NCBI GenBank assembly: GCA_963691705.1
Contig: OY829544.1
Location: 39,825,917-39,889,916 of the forward strand
DNA: 64,000 bases
Source: Viola odorata
Lineage: Eukaryota; Streptophyta; Magnoliopsida; Malpighiales; Violaceae
Direction of reading: 5' to 3'
The position numbers and the translations under genes are program-made. The notes under the pieces were generated by a model. The model ran no database searches and was not told where the DNA came from. It worked only from the letters and a program-made list of their open reading frames with translations. This document shows, in pieces, positions 10,473 to 21,860 of this stretch; the first letter of the stretch is position 1; each line of letters opens with the position of its first letter.

Positions 10473-12082
10473 ATGAAAAAGGAGCTCGTTATCAGCAATG
10501 ATCTCTTGGAAACTATAGATAAACTCAATGTTTTAGGACCTTTGTTTGATAGTAGTATCAGTTCTGAGCTTCCACAAGTTTATAACAAACTCTTACCTTC
10601 CATTGTGTAGGTACTAGAACTAGAGCTCAAAGCACTACCGGACCACCTTAAGCACATGTTTCTTGGCCAAGAAGCCACCCTTCCCGTGATAATGTCTAGC
10701 AAATTATCTAAGGAGGAAGAAGAGAAGCTAGTGGAAGTGCTAAAGGAGCACAAGGAAACGATTGGGTGGACAATTGCAGATATCAAAGGGATATCCCCAA
10801 CCTTCTATACCCACAAAATTCACACAGAAGAGGACAAGAAAACAATTTGGCAACTACAAAGGAGGCTCAACCCTCCATTGTTGAAAGTTGTCAAGAAAGA
10901 AGTCCTCAAATTGCTGAATGCAGGAGTCATTTATCCGATCTCTAATAGTGACTGGGTTTCCCCTATGCAGGTAGTTCTAAAGAAGACAAGAATTACTGTG
11001 GTAGAAAGTGAGGATGGTAGACAAGTACCAATAAGGGTACAAAATGAATAGAGGATCTGCATTGACTATAGATGCCTCAACAATGTGACAAGGAAAGATC
11101 ATTTTCCTTTGCCTTTCATTGATCAAATGCTTGAAAGGATAGCAGGTAAGTCTCATTATTGTTTTCTTGGTGGTTACTCAGGATTTCACCAAATTCTAGT
11201 GGCTCTCCTGAGGATCAAGAGAAAACAACCTTTACCTATCCTTTTGGAACATTTGCATATAAAAGGATGTCATTTGGTTTGTGTAATGCTCTTGTTACAT
11301 TTCAAAGATGCATGGTTAGCATAGTTTCTGATTTTATAGAAGAAAGCATCGAAGTTTTCATGGATGATTTCACAGTGCATGGAGATTCTTTTGATCACTG
11401 CCTTAAAAACCTAGAAGCTATTTTGAAAAGATACATTGAGATTAACTTGGTTTTAAACATTGAAAAAAGTCATTTCATGGTCGATCATGGCATCGCTCTT
11501 AGCCATGTAATCTCCCAAGATGGAATTAAGGTAGACCAAGTAAAGATAGATATCATTAATAAGTTGCCTTACCCCTCTTCTGTTAGAGAGGTTCACTCTT
11601 TTCTTGGACATACAGGGTTTTATAGGTGCTATATCAAGGACTTCTCTAAGGTGGCAGAACCCATGTGCAGACTTCTCCAAAAAGAAGTTGAGTTCCATTT
11701 TGATAACGTTTGCAAGGAAGCTTTCAACAAGCTGAAGGAAAAACTCACTACTACCCCTGTGATTCAACCACCAGATAGGAGCTTGCCCTTTGAAATCATG
11801 TGTGATGCTAGTAACTCGGAAGTAGGTGCAGTACTTGGCCAAAGGAAAAGGAAAGAGTCGCACGAGATTTATTATGCATCCAAGATGTTGGATGATACTC
11901 AGAAAAACTACACGACAATAGAGAAGGAGCTATTTGTTGTTATATTTGCTCTTGATAAGTTTAGATCTTATTTATTGGGAACTAAGGTTATCATTTTCTC
12001 TGACCATGCAACTTTGAAGTTTCTCTTAGTCAAGAAAGTGGCCAAGCCTCGTCTGATCAAATGGGTGATATTGCTCCAATAA
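10473..12082 (+). pseudogene. pol: Athila reverse transcriptase and RNase H, degenerate
   Basis: The RT N-terminal region is visible at 10656-11051 (GISPTFYTHKIH, ISNSDWVSPMQVV) and is interrupted by a TAG at 11049-11051 where a Trp codon is expected. After a frameshift near 11150 the palm follows with [18 protein letters not shown] and the catalytic FMDD ([10 protein letters not shown], about 11356-11385). RNase H follows with [14 protein letters not shown] and [16 protein letters not shown]. The RNase H frame ends early at a TAA (12080-12082). This would copy element RNA to DNA, but it cannot be translated intact. Confidence 0.8.
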
Positions 12083-12894
12083 TTTGACATCGAATTTAGG
12101 GACAAGAAAGGATGAGAGAACTTAGTTGTTGACCACTTGAGCAGGGTTACCAGCGAAGAGTCAGAACCAGTAGCAGACGACTTTCCAAATGAACATTTAT
12201 TCCTTGTAAAAGGAGTAAAACCATGGTATTCTAACATTGGGAATAACTTAGCCAGAGGTAAGTATTATGGTGAGCTTACTGCCTCTGAGAAAGCTAAAAT
12301 TAAGCAGAGATATCTACTGCCTACCACCCACAGAAAAATAGCCAAGCAGAGATATCGAACGGGAAAGTGAAATCCATCTTGGCTAAGACAGTCAATCCCT
12401 CAAGGAAGGACTGGAGTCAAAGGCTGGATGATGCGCTTTGGGCTTACCGGACAACCTACAAGACTCCAAACGGTATGACCCCATACAAATTGGTATACAG
12501 GAAGGCGTCCCACTTACCTGTTGAGTTGGAACACAAAGCTTATTGGGCAATCAAACAGATCAACATGGAGATGGATGAGACAGGAGATCAAAGAAAAGTG
12601 CAACTCCATACACATGAAGAATTGAGGAATCAAGCCTACGATAATTCACTGATTTTCAAGGCCAACACAAAAGCGTACCATGACAAGCGAATCACTAAGA
12701 AGAAATTCTTTGTTGCACAAAAAGTTTTACTTTATGATTCCAAGTTTATAATTTTTTCTAGTAAACTAAAAACTAAATGGAATGGACCTTTTGTGATTAC
12801 TGATATTTTTCCTTATGGTGTAGTGAACATCAAGAACCCCACAACAGATATCGTGTTCAAAGTGAATGGGCAGAGATTGAAGCCCTACTTGTAA
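12083..12894 (+). pseudogene. Athila integrase remnant with core deletion
   Basis: After the RNase H end (VVDHLSRV, about 12125) there is only a short piece. The sequence then jumps to the C-terminal integrase region at about 12367-12894 (DDALWAYRTTYKTPNGMTP, KTKWNGPFVITDIFPYG). The HHCC zinc domain and most of the DDE core, several hundred codons in a normal element, are missing. This is an internal deletion that makes the copy non-autonomous. Confidence 0.75.
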
Positions 12895-13555
12895 GAAATG
12901 TAAAGCCATACAGTGGAAGAAGAAACGGTGGAGGAACCTCCACCAAACATGGAGTAAAAGAAATCCATATGTCTAGCCCAAGAGAATAACTAAGGGCGTT
13001 GCTTGGGAGGCAACCCATATTTTAAATTTTTAAATTTTTAAATTTTTGTATTTTTCATTTCTGTTTTTATTTCAGTAAAGTTTCACTCTGATGCAATCTA
13101 ATCGACTCTCATGTTTCTTAACAGGATACTAAAGGAATGACTTTCTTGGCCAAGAAGGGTAGTTGTGATATAAGATGTCTATTGGCCATGATCTTAGCCA
13201 AGAGTGACCTCCAACCAAGCCCTCCTCGACTCTCTGTTGTCCCTGTCCAAGAAGATTGACTCTGCTCTCCCCACTCCAACTCCACCATCACCCCCTCCAG
13301 CACCTTCTGCTTGATGACCTTGTCTGATACGATCACGCCTACCTTTGAAACCGAAGAGCAGAACGCAATAGGCTCTTCCCTATGCTTAGGGAAGAGCACA
13401 TCGGATGTCAATTTTAAGGGTTTTGATCCAGAAGCTAGTGGCAGAACACAGAAGGCTCTTCCCATGGCTTAGGGAAGAGCACGTCAGATTTCAATTTTAA
13501 GGGTTTTGATGCAGAAGCTAGAGGCATGCCACCAACAATCGAGAAGGACGCGAAG
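12895..13555 (+). other. Athila post-pol region
   Basis: It contains the characteristic GGGCGTTGCTTGGGAGGCAACCC at about 12994-13016, then a triplicated AATTTTTA run (about 13021-13050). No env-like frame is recognisable. The minus-strand frame at 13118-13465 covers a hairpin duplication and is probably chance. The region ends at the LTR of the chromovirus-like element. Confidence 0.6.
13359..13530 (+). repeat. Tandem duplication (~83 bp) carrying a long hairpin
   Basis: Two copies of GGCTCTTCCC...AGGGAAGAGC followed by TTAAGGGTTTTGAT and CAGAAGCTAG start at 13371 and 13454. In the first copy GCTCTTCCCTA and TAGGGAAGAGC form an 11-bp perfect stem with a 4-base loop. The second copy keeps 9 bp. 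Confidence 0.75.
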
Positions 13556-14251
13556 TGATACGAGCGTGAAGGCTCTCACTCGAAGCCTTGAGATGACCTC
13601 ATGGGTAGGCCGCGTCAACCATGAATAAGCGCGCGTCAAACCCTCGCAAGCCATGAGGAGTTACGCGCAAGACCTAGCGTGCAACCCGCGCTAACCTTAC
13701 CGTCCCATTAAGGCCTTGCGCTAGCCTTCCGAAAGCCTTGGGCTAGCTTTCCTAAAGGCACCATGCCCACCATGCCCATCCCTCAATCCCGCCGGTCAAG
13801 CCCCCTTTGTTTAAGGGTAGTAATGGGTTTTCTACATGTAATAACTCCTAGGTATAAATTGTAGGACTTAGCCTCATTTATACCTTTGTCTTTGATTTTT
13901 GAGTGAATCTCCATCAAGACCTATTAGTTAGTCTTAGAGATTATGGTTCTTAAAATCGGTCTTTGTTCATCTTGTCTAAACTTATCGGATTGATCATTTC
14001 ATTATCAAGTAAGGATAAGCTCGATAAGAGATCCTTATAGTTACTTGATTACAAGTTTAATACATTGTCTTTCCTAAACTCATCTCTACATTTCATCCAT
14101 TATTGCCGCTGCCTTATTACTCCACAAAACATCTAATTTCATTCATCAATCCATCAATTATCTGAGCGTTTACCTCCTCTCAAAGAAGACTAGATCCTAT
14201 CCTCCATCAACTCACGACTTCATCTTCAAAAGTGGATCCGAGAAGTTATCA
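13556..14251 (+). repeat. 5' LTR of element E (about 696 bp)
   Basis: It begins TGATACGAGCGTGAAGG and ends AGAAGTTATCA just before the primer-binding site, giving inverted termini TGATA/TATCA. A GGTATAAATTG TATA box lies near 13851. The start is less certain than the end because the 3' LTR is outside the window. Confidence 0.55.
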
Positions 14252-14252
14252 T

Positions 14253-14271
14253 GTGGTAGCGGAGCTTCAAG
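14253..14271 (+). promoter_or_regulatory. Primer-binding site of element E
   Basis: TGGTAGCGGAGCTTCAAGG resembles the initiator-Met tRNA site TGGTATCAGAGC (10 of 12 matches), one base after the LTR end. Confidence 0.6.
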
Positions 14272-14963
14272 GTTCAAGGTTGTCTTCTAGGTTGGTCAAC
14301 TTAATTTTATCACCATTTCTATGATTAGAATCATCTACTGTACCGTAGGTTTCATTGGATTTCCATTTGAAAGAAATTCGATTTAAAATTAAATTTTTGT
14401 CTTCTTTTGTGATTGATCTTGCTTGAACACAATTTCTGCAATTTTTGTGTGTTTATTTGCATCCAGCACGTTCATCTCTTCTTCTTCTTCCCTTGAACGT
14501 GTTTGGTGTTCTTATTTGGATTCATTTGTTCATTCATGTGTATGGATTGGTTGCCAAGTGTCTAAGGGGCCATGTGTCCCATGTGCAACTAGTTTGTTTG
14601 ATAGCAATAGTTGTCATCCATTACTCTTCACATAGTCGGCCCTAGGGTTTGCATACTTAGCCCTCACTTGGTTGTCATACAAGTCCATTTGGTTGTCATA
14701 CACTTCCACCTCACTTGCCACATCATTGCACAATCAAGCCACACATCACTTGACACATCACACATTTAGGCCACGTCATTTCTACTTACCTCCTCATACA
14801 TTTTGGCATTTAGTGAGAAACAATTTCACTTACAAAACTACTTTTCATTCACTTCTTTTTTTCAAAATACATGTCATACAAGTGAGCTCTCTTGCACTCA
14901 ATTCAAAAAAAAAAACAACAAAGAAAAGAAAAGAGAAAGGAACTAAAACAAAGATCAAAATAA

Positions 14964-14995
<32 letters not shown>

Positions 14996-15203
14996 CAAGT
15001 TCCTAAATTAAAAAAAAATAGAAGAATACAATTGAGTCACAAGAAAGAGACTACATGTATGTTTGTATTTGAAGTGTATTAGTTCAAATTAAGGTGTGCT
15101 TTTGTCAAAAACATAATCTCGGCATTTTTCCTCCAAATTTTAAATTTTCCGAGTTCAAATTTTTGCTCATTTTCCCTTCCTTCTTGAGTTGTCTGATTGA
15201 GCT
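14272..15203 (+). other. Leader of element E, first part, with (TA)n microsatellite
   Basis: Untranslated AT-rich leader with several short spurious frames. A TA microsatellite of about 13 repeats spans 14969-14995. The stretch ends with GAGCT (15199-15203), the target-site duplication of element A. Confidence 0.6.
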
Positions 15204-15815
15204 TGATAACAATTAAGGCAACCCCAAGGGTATTATTGTCCTTGTACCTGTTTAGAGGCCGGAACCCTACCGCGCCTGTCCGAGGTCAGCCGCGGAAGGT
15301 TGACACCCATTTTCAACAAGGAATCCTAGGATGGTCGACATCAGCGGAGGGGGGATCTCACGCGTCAACTATCCATACGAACGGCGTTATCCCATCCCAG
15401 GACAGTCAGGACGTCACCTAGAGATATCACCCCTGACGTCACCCAGAGATATCGCCCCTGACGTCACCTAGAGATATCGCCCCTAACGTCACCTAGAGAT
15501 ATCGCTCCTGACGTCACCCAGAGATATCGCTCCTGACCTCGCTAGGGATATCACCCTCGATGTCGCTGGAAGCGTTATCTTCCCAGATACCATCTTCAAC
15601 CTGGCCTATAAATACCCCACCATTTAAAACGCAAGGTAAGCCTAAGATCGCTACTGGAACCTCTGCTATTTTGAACAACCATTGTAACTTAAGCATCGGA
15701 GTGTCTACGCTGGAGCCCCCCCTCTGGCGCTCTGTAGGTACATTCGGCGGTAACTACAGTAACTCTGATCGGCCCCACCTCCACTTCCGATCCCCTAAAA
15801 CTTCGAATCTTATCA
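15204..15815 (+). repeat. 5' LTR of element A (612 bp)
   Basis: TGATAAC...TTATCA termini. U3 holds six 25-bp units (15410-15559), several with TGACGTCA, each followed by GAGATATC. A TATA box (TATAAAT) lies at 15607-15613. Downstream is a block shared with B and C: CTTAAGCATCGGAGTGTCT, then an inverted repeat at 15708-15729 and a GTAGGTAC motif. Confidence 0.9.
15410..15559 (+). promoter_or_regulatory. Six 25-bp U3 repeats with TGACGTCA motifs
   Basis: Units start at 15410, 15435, 15460, 15485, 15510 and 15535. TGACGTCA is exact at 15434, 15459 and 15509 and is TAACGTCA at 15484. TGACGTCA is a known binding site of plant bZIP (TGA/CREB-like) factors. The 3' LTR has only three units (46048-46122). 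Confidence 0.7.
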
Positions 15816-15818
15816 AAT

Positions 15819-15836
15819 TGGTGCTTTCGTTGAGAG
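15819..15836 (+). promoter_or_regulatory. Primer-binding site of element A
   Basis: TGGTGCTTTCGTTGAGAG begins three bases after the LTR end. B and C have TGGTGCTTTCATTGAGAG at the same place. I cannot name the tRNA with certainty. Confidence 0.7.
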
Positions 15837-15903
15837 CTTTGGTTGATTAAGTGAGCATCCTTGACAGCCAAGCGCCGTTTTTCCTGGGAAGATCGGACCA
15901 ACC

Positions 15904-17754
15904 ATGGCTTCTGATTCAGAGTCTACTCCGCCTCCTTCTAGCATTCCTTTTACGATCCGTAGGCGACTTTTTCCTTTCGCCACTGCTGATGAATCTACTA
16001 TGATGCAAGAAATCAGTCGAGAGTCTTTAGATCTCTCCTTTAGGATAGTAGGAGGAACAGTTTCCTCCCAGATAAGCATTCCCTTACCCCAGACGGGGGG
16101 ATCCAGTTCTTATGCTCCTCCTTCTAGGGGACTCACGCTTAGTGATGCAAACAACCCCCTCGCGAGCGAAATATCCGCCCTTCGTACTTAGCTGGATTAC
16201 TTGACTGAGTTGGCCGCGAGGATTGCATCAGATGATCCGGGGTCGAGTATTCCTCCCCAGGTTATTTTTACACCATCCATTGTCGCCGAACGACCCTTAT
16301 CGCCCTTACAACACAGGAGTGACCCGTTGACTATGCCTGCAGCGGATACCCCAATTAGCCTTATGCAACTCGATCAGGGACAAGTAGAGTCTTATGTGCC
16401 ACAGGTGCCGCAATTTCCCATCCCTCAAGGAGGAAGACGGCTCGACGAGCACAGAGACCGTTGGGACGGTTGGCAAGAAGAAGCAAATAGGAATGTATCC
16501 CTTGAACGCGAAAGATCCAGCAGTAGAAGACATCGAACCCGCTCACCTAGGAGTCATAGTAAGTCCCCTCAGAGACATCACACACTAGATCTGCGTAATC
16601 GGAGGCGTCATTTGGAAGTGTCACCCCCTCATCATGCGCGTGAAATCCTTGACGATACTTCAGGTCACCCGTTTAGTCATCGGGTGAAGCGTCATAGGGT
16701 CAGTTGGTATGTGAAACTTCCTATAGAATCCTACGATGGTACCAGAGATCCCATTTCTCACCTCAACAAGGTGAAGGACTTTGTACAATTTCAGACCCAT
16801 AGTGATGCAGCCTTGTGTCAAATTTTTGTCATGACGTTGTCAGGGGTTGCCCGCCTATGGTTTGAAGGTCTTCTTGGTGGATCTATTGATAGCTTCCCGC
16901 AGTTGGAATCTAAGTTTCAAAGTTGATTCAGCACTGCGGTTCCCATCAGGAAATCTGTCGAGACTTTATTTGATATCCACCGAAAGCCTCAGGAATCTTT
17001 GAGAGATTTACTTAGTCGTTTCGACTTGGAAATGTCATTAACCCCTGGCGTTACCGTGGACTTCGCCGTGAAGTGGAACTGCCGTTACGGGAAATTAAGA
17101 GACACGTTGATGGTGGATCCCCCGGCGACGTTAGATGCGTTAAGGCTGAAAGCCGACAACTACGCAAGAATAGAAGAAGAAAAAAACAGGGACAAAGCCC
17201 GGAGCGTGTTACAAGACGCGCCTCAAGTCCCTAATGCTCCTGCCACTACCGCTTCGGAGGATCGCTTTATTGAGGAATATGCACAGCGAAAAGATCACAT
17301 TCCTAGGGCCTCCAATCAGCGCAAAGGTAACTCCTCAAAAGGAAAGTCTGGCAATTCCCCTACTCGGCGACAGGGAGATCCTCCCAAGGGTCGAATTTAC
17401 GACCTGGACCTCCCTTCCCTCATTTTACCAAGAGCGGAAATATTAGCAATTGTGGAACAGCGGAATCTACCCATTCGTTACCCCGCCCCTATTAAGCCTG
17501 GGGTAATCATGGGAGGAAGAGAGAATGCTTTTTGCAAGTTTCACAAAGCTAAGGGACACTCTACAGAAGTGTGCAGAGAGTTAAAGCTGGCGATAGAGCG
17601 TCTGGTAGAGGAAGGGTATCTCAGAGAATTTGCCACTAAGACCAGAGAAGAAGCTAGGAACAATCCTACGAGTAGAGCTGCTGATAACAGACCAGCACCC
17701 CCTCGCGTTCCCGGAAGTAATGTTGTTCCCACCGGAAGAGGTAGAGAAACATTC
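15904..17754 (+). pseudogene. gag: Tat-type Gag of element A, broken
   Basis: It starts at ATG 15904 (MASDSESTPPPSS...), the position matched by the start of C. Domains in order are a Ser/Pro-rich N-terminus and an Arg/Ser-rich segment (RSSSRRHRTRSPRSHSKS, about 16519-16572). Next is the capsid core (SGVARLWFEGL, EMSLTPGVT) and a zinc knuckle of the CKFHKAKGHSTEVC form at about 17535-17576. Frame 1 runs unshifted into protease, so gag-pro-pol is one reading frame. TAG 16189 and TGA 16924 interrupt it; both fit a C-to-T change in a Gln or Arg codon. Gag packages the genomic RNA into virus-like particles. Confidence 0.85.
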
Positions 17755-20700
17755 ATGATGGATGATAACGAGGTCCCTATCATCAACATCATAGCCAGAG
17801 GTACCCCTTACCTAGATGAACCTGCACAGTTAACTCCCGCGATGGGAGACAAGCGGAAGCGGGAGGGTGTGATAACGAAAAATGAAGCGATAAGCGCTTT
17901 GGATAGGATGGTGCTGTCTTTTTCCGAAGAGGACGAGAAAGGCTTCATTTATCCACATAAGGACGCGTTAGTGGTCACGCCTGTTATCACTAATCACGAG
18001 GTCAGAAGAACCCTCATGGATAACGAAAGCGCCGTGAACTTATTTTCACTAGAAGCCTATAACTTTATGAAACGCCCCGACAGTGAGTTGACGCCCTGCA
18101 AAAAGCCAATAATTGGGGTGGATGGGATCCCTATCCCAGTAATCGGGGTAACCACCTTGCCCGTGTACTTCAGAGAGGATACCTCCAAGCGATCGGAGGA
18201 GCTGCTATTCCTAGTCGTGGACCTAAATCTGCCCTATAATGCTATTCTGGGGAGACCTTTCCTCAACCGCTTCGGAGTGGCGATATCCCAAAAACATTTG
18301 AGGATGAAATATCCCTCTTGGGAGGGAGTAGTCTCAATAAAAGGCAATTAGAAATTGGCGGCCGAGTGTAACCTCCTCATGACTCAGAAGAGTTGTGATA
18401 GGTGCGTCTGTGTAACGGTAGATGCGTACGAACAAAATGATGAGAAACGCACTCAGCCATTAGATAAAATGGTACCCGTGCCGGTTAGCGCGGTCGACGG
18501 AGCAAGCTTCCTGGTTAGTGAAAAGCTTAGCCCAATGGAAAACCTTCAACTAGCTCAGCTGTTGCACAAGTGTAAAGGAGAATTCGCATGGAAGCCCACA
18601 GACATGCCAGGTATCTCTCGGGAGGTGGCAGAACACTGACTCAATGTTGACATCAAGCCAATCCAGTAGAAGTGACGCTCGTTCTCTGCAGAGAAAACAT
18701 CAGCCGTCGAGAAGGAGGTGATCAAACTCCTAGACGCCGGTTTCATCCGAGAAGTCCAATACCCAACCTAGTTAGCTAACCCAGTTCCTATCCCAAAGCC
18801 CACCGGAGATTGGCGCATGTGCATCGACTTTACTGACTTGAATGATGCCTGTCCCAAAGATTGCTACCCTCTTCCTCGGATTGATCAGCTGGTCGATCAG
18901 ACCGCGGGGTATGCCTATCTAAGCTCTCTAGACGCCAATTCTGGATACCATCAAATCCCCATGGCCGTTGAGGATGAAGAAAAAACTGCTTTCATCACCC
19001 CGAAAGCTACTTACTGTTATACGGGAATGCCGTTTGGGTTGAAGAATGCTGGAGCCACCTTTCAACGAATGGCAAACAAGGTCTTTGGAAAGCAAATTGG
19101 AAGAAATGTGGAAGCATATGTTGACGATATATTGGTTAAGAGCTGAAGTTTTCAAGGCCATTTGAATGACTTGGAAGAAGTTTTCCGCGTGATGAGAAAA
19201 TATCAAATGAAGTTGAATCCCCGTAAATACATGTTTGCATTTCAGACGGGAAAGTTTTTGGGTTACGTGGTTAGCCGGAAAGGTATCCAGCCCAACCCCT
19301 CAAAGGTCAAAGCTATCCAGGATATGATACCTCCTCGAACGGTCAAGGAAGTGCAAAGATTGACGGGGCGCGTTACTGCCCTAGGGCAATTTATCTCTAA
19401 GCAAGGCGAGAGATGCCTGCCCTTTTTTAAGGTCATAGCAAAAAAGCTCCTTTCGGCTAGACAGCGGAATGCGAAGAGGCGTTCATGGGCCTAAAAGCTT
19501 ATTTATTATCCGACCTGGTGCTGACAAGGCCAGAACCGGGCGATACCCTATACCTATACCTCGGTGTTGCAGACGAAGTGGTTAGCGCCGTCCTCGTTCG
19601 AGACGACAACCATCTACATCACCCTATCTATTTCGTAAGTCACATTTTGAAAGATGCCGAGCTGCGGTATGCGCGCATTGAAAAAATAGCGTTTGCACTG
19701 GTTCAGGCCACACGAAAAATGGACAGATACTTCCAAGCCTATCCAGTTATCGTGCTTACTGACCAACCGTTGAAAAGGATATTCCGGAAGCCTGAGTCTT
19801 TAGGAAGGATGCTGATTTGGGCTATCGAACTCGAGCAATATGGGTTGCGGTTCCAAAACCATCCTTCCGTGAAAGCCCAGGTCCTAGCGGACTTCATAGC
19901 CGAATACACCTTCACAGAAGACCCGTTAACGGACCTACCGGAAGAGGAAAGGGAGGACTTGGACCTCCCGTTCCCTGAAACCTATACTGATTTGTGGGTT
20001 ATTCATGTGGATGGAGCCAAGAACCAAGAGCTGCCTGGAGCCAGGATCTTCATGATCGGACTGCACGATATACAGATACGATACGCCATCAGAATACTGC
20101 AGCCGTTATCTAATAACGCAGCGGAATATGAGGCGTTACTAGCCGGCCTCAGGATAGGAAGAAACGTTTTTGCCAAGGCCATACATGACACAAGAATGAT
20201 GGGAGACTTGCAATTGAACATTTGTGGAGATACCAAACTGATAATAGACCAAGTCTTGGGACACTCTCAGGCTAGAGAGCCCATCATGGTTCAGTACCTC
20301 GCCAAAGTGAAACGCGAACTGTTGGAAATAAAGAAAAGCAGCATGCGAGTCAGCTTTGAGCACATTCCCCGAGAGGATAACGCTGAAGCGGACGGCCTGG
20401 CCAAGTTCACTGCAAATCCAGACGCGTCCATACACAAGGGTGTGTATTACCCAGAGATATCGGTTCCCTCCTTCATGGAAGAGCAAACATCGCTTTACGT
20501 GGAAGAAATTGAAAATGACTGGCGAATCCCTATGATAAAATACTTGAAACACGAGGAATTACCTACGGATAATGCCAAGAAGAAAGTACTGAAACAAGCA
20601 GCAAGGTGTACATATTACGACGGAGAGCTGATCCGGAGATGCTTCTCTCACCCGGTGGCCAAGTGTATAACGGAACAAGAAGGCTTTCACACCTTGCGGG

Positions 20701-21751
20701 AAATCCACGAAGGAATATGTAGTATGCACGCGTCAGGCGGCACCTTAGCCGCGCAAGTCTTCAGGTCTGGATTCTACTGGCCTACCATTCAAAGATACTA
20801 CCATAATTATGTGCGGACTTGTCAAAAGTGTCAGGAGTTCTCCAAGATCCCTCAACAACCCGCTACAGAGATTTCTGAGATAGTGGCTCCTTGTCCTTTC
20901 GTGAAATGGTGGATAGATATCCTGGGCCCATTTCCAAAGGTAAGGTCCCAACTAAAGTTCGTGGTCGTGACAGTAGATTACTTCACAAAATGGACCGAAG
21001 TGGAAGCGGTGGCCAACATCACAACAGAAAAAATTTGGCGCTTCTTCAAACACCAAGTTATCATGCGGTTCGGTGTTCCCCGTGTGCTGGTCAGCGATAA
21101 CAGGACGCAGTTCACCAGCCAGTTCTTCAGAGATCAGTGCGCGGAATTCTAGATCGATCAAAAGTTCTCTTCAGTGGTTCACCCGCAGACCAACGGTCAA
21201 GCAGAGGTGACGAACCGAAGCATTCTCACTGGCATAAAGAAAAACTTAGAAGGATCTAAAAAGAAATGGGCAGACGAGCTACCATATGTGATGTGGGCGT
21301 ACCGCATGACTGTCAAAACTAGTATGGGAGAAACACCTTCGCATTGGCTTTTGGCACTGAGGCCGTCACACCGGTGGAAATCGGTACTATGAGCTTGCGA
21401 GTGGCATACTTCAGGGAAGAAATGAATGAGGAGCGGCTGCGGGCTAGCCTCGATGCATTACCAGAATGGCAGGAGGAAGCTCTTCCGAAAACACTTCATT
21501 ATAAGCAAAAGATGGCGCGTTATCACAATAGGCGCGTCAAAGAATGGCTTCTGAAAGTAGGCGACTTGGTACTTAGAGACAAATGAGCCGCTGGACAGCG
21601 TATGTGGAAACTCAGCCCGAACTGGGATGGCCCATACCGCGTCACCCGCATTATCGGAAAGGGAGCATATCACCTGGAAACACTCGATGGTACTCCCTTA
21701 CCTAACTCTTGAAACGTAGCTTGTTTGAAACTATACCATGCTAGAGTTTAA
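17755..21751 (+). pseudogene. pol: Tat-type Pro-RT-RNase H-aRNH-integrase of element A, broken
   Basis: Protease reads MDNESAVNLFSLEAY, where B and C have DNGSA, so a catalytic-site glycine is lost. RT shows DANSGYHQIP and YVDDILVKS. The usual RNase H (about 19540-19830) is followed by a second, archaeal-like one: HVDGAKN (about 20005), NNAAEYEALLAGL, CGDTKLIIDQV and EDNAEAD supply the acidic residues. Integrase has HEGICSMH, TCQKCQ, WIDILGPFP, VSDNRTQF (normally DNGTQF) and TNGQAEVTNR. Stops are TAG 18349, TGA 18637, TAG 18667, TGA 18673, TAG 18769, TGA 19144, TAG 21150 and TGA 21584. Single-base deletions lie near 19440 and 21335. The final TAA is 21749-21751. Confidence 0.88.
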
Positions 21752-21860
21752 TCCATTTTCTGCACCTTTTGTTAATCTCAGCCCTGACTTGTGCTAACGC
21801 TTGAATAGAGGATATTCTTGTGTGTTTTATGGCTGATGATGTGCAGATAATAAAAGGTGT

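Larger units (their letters stand above)
5538..13555 (+). mobile_element. Degenerate Athila-type Ty3/gypsy element
   Basis: The order is partial 5' LTR, tRNA-Asp-type primer-binding site (6059-6076), gag, protease, RT-RNase H, a remnant of integrase, then the post-pol motif GCTTGGGAGGCAACCC (about 13000). This motif is typical of Athila elements. All frames carry stops or shifts, gag is split by a 2-kb insert, and most of the integrase core is deleted. The 3' side is cut by the LTR of the chromovirus-like element at 13556; any 3' LTR would lie beyond that element, outside the window. Confidence 0.8.

Noticed and set aside
13118..13465. Minus-strand 115-codon frame as an env-like gene
   Set aside because: Part of it runs through the hairpin duplication; no signal peptide or membrane segment, and wrong strand for Athila env.
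14969..14995. TA repeat as a replication origin or regulatory element
   Set aside because: A simple microsatellite; nothing else supports such a role.
15197..15421. Short frame across the LTR start of A
   Set aside because: It uses a non-ATG start in the host leader and runs through LTR U3; not coding.
16925..16998. Programmed stop or frameshift between gag and pol
   Set aside because: In A, B and C gag and pro-pol share one frame, and the stops differ in place between copies, so they are decay and not a recoding signal.
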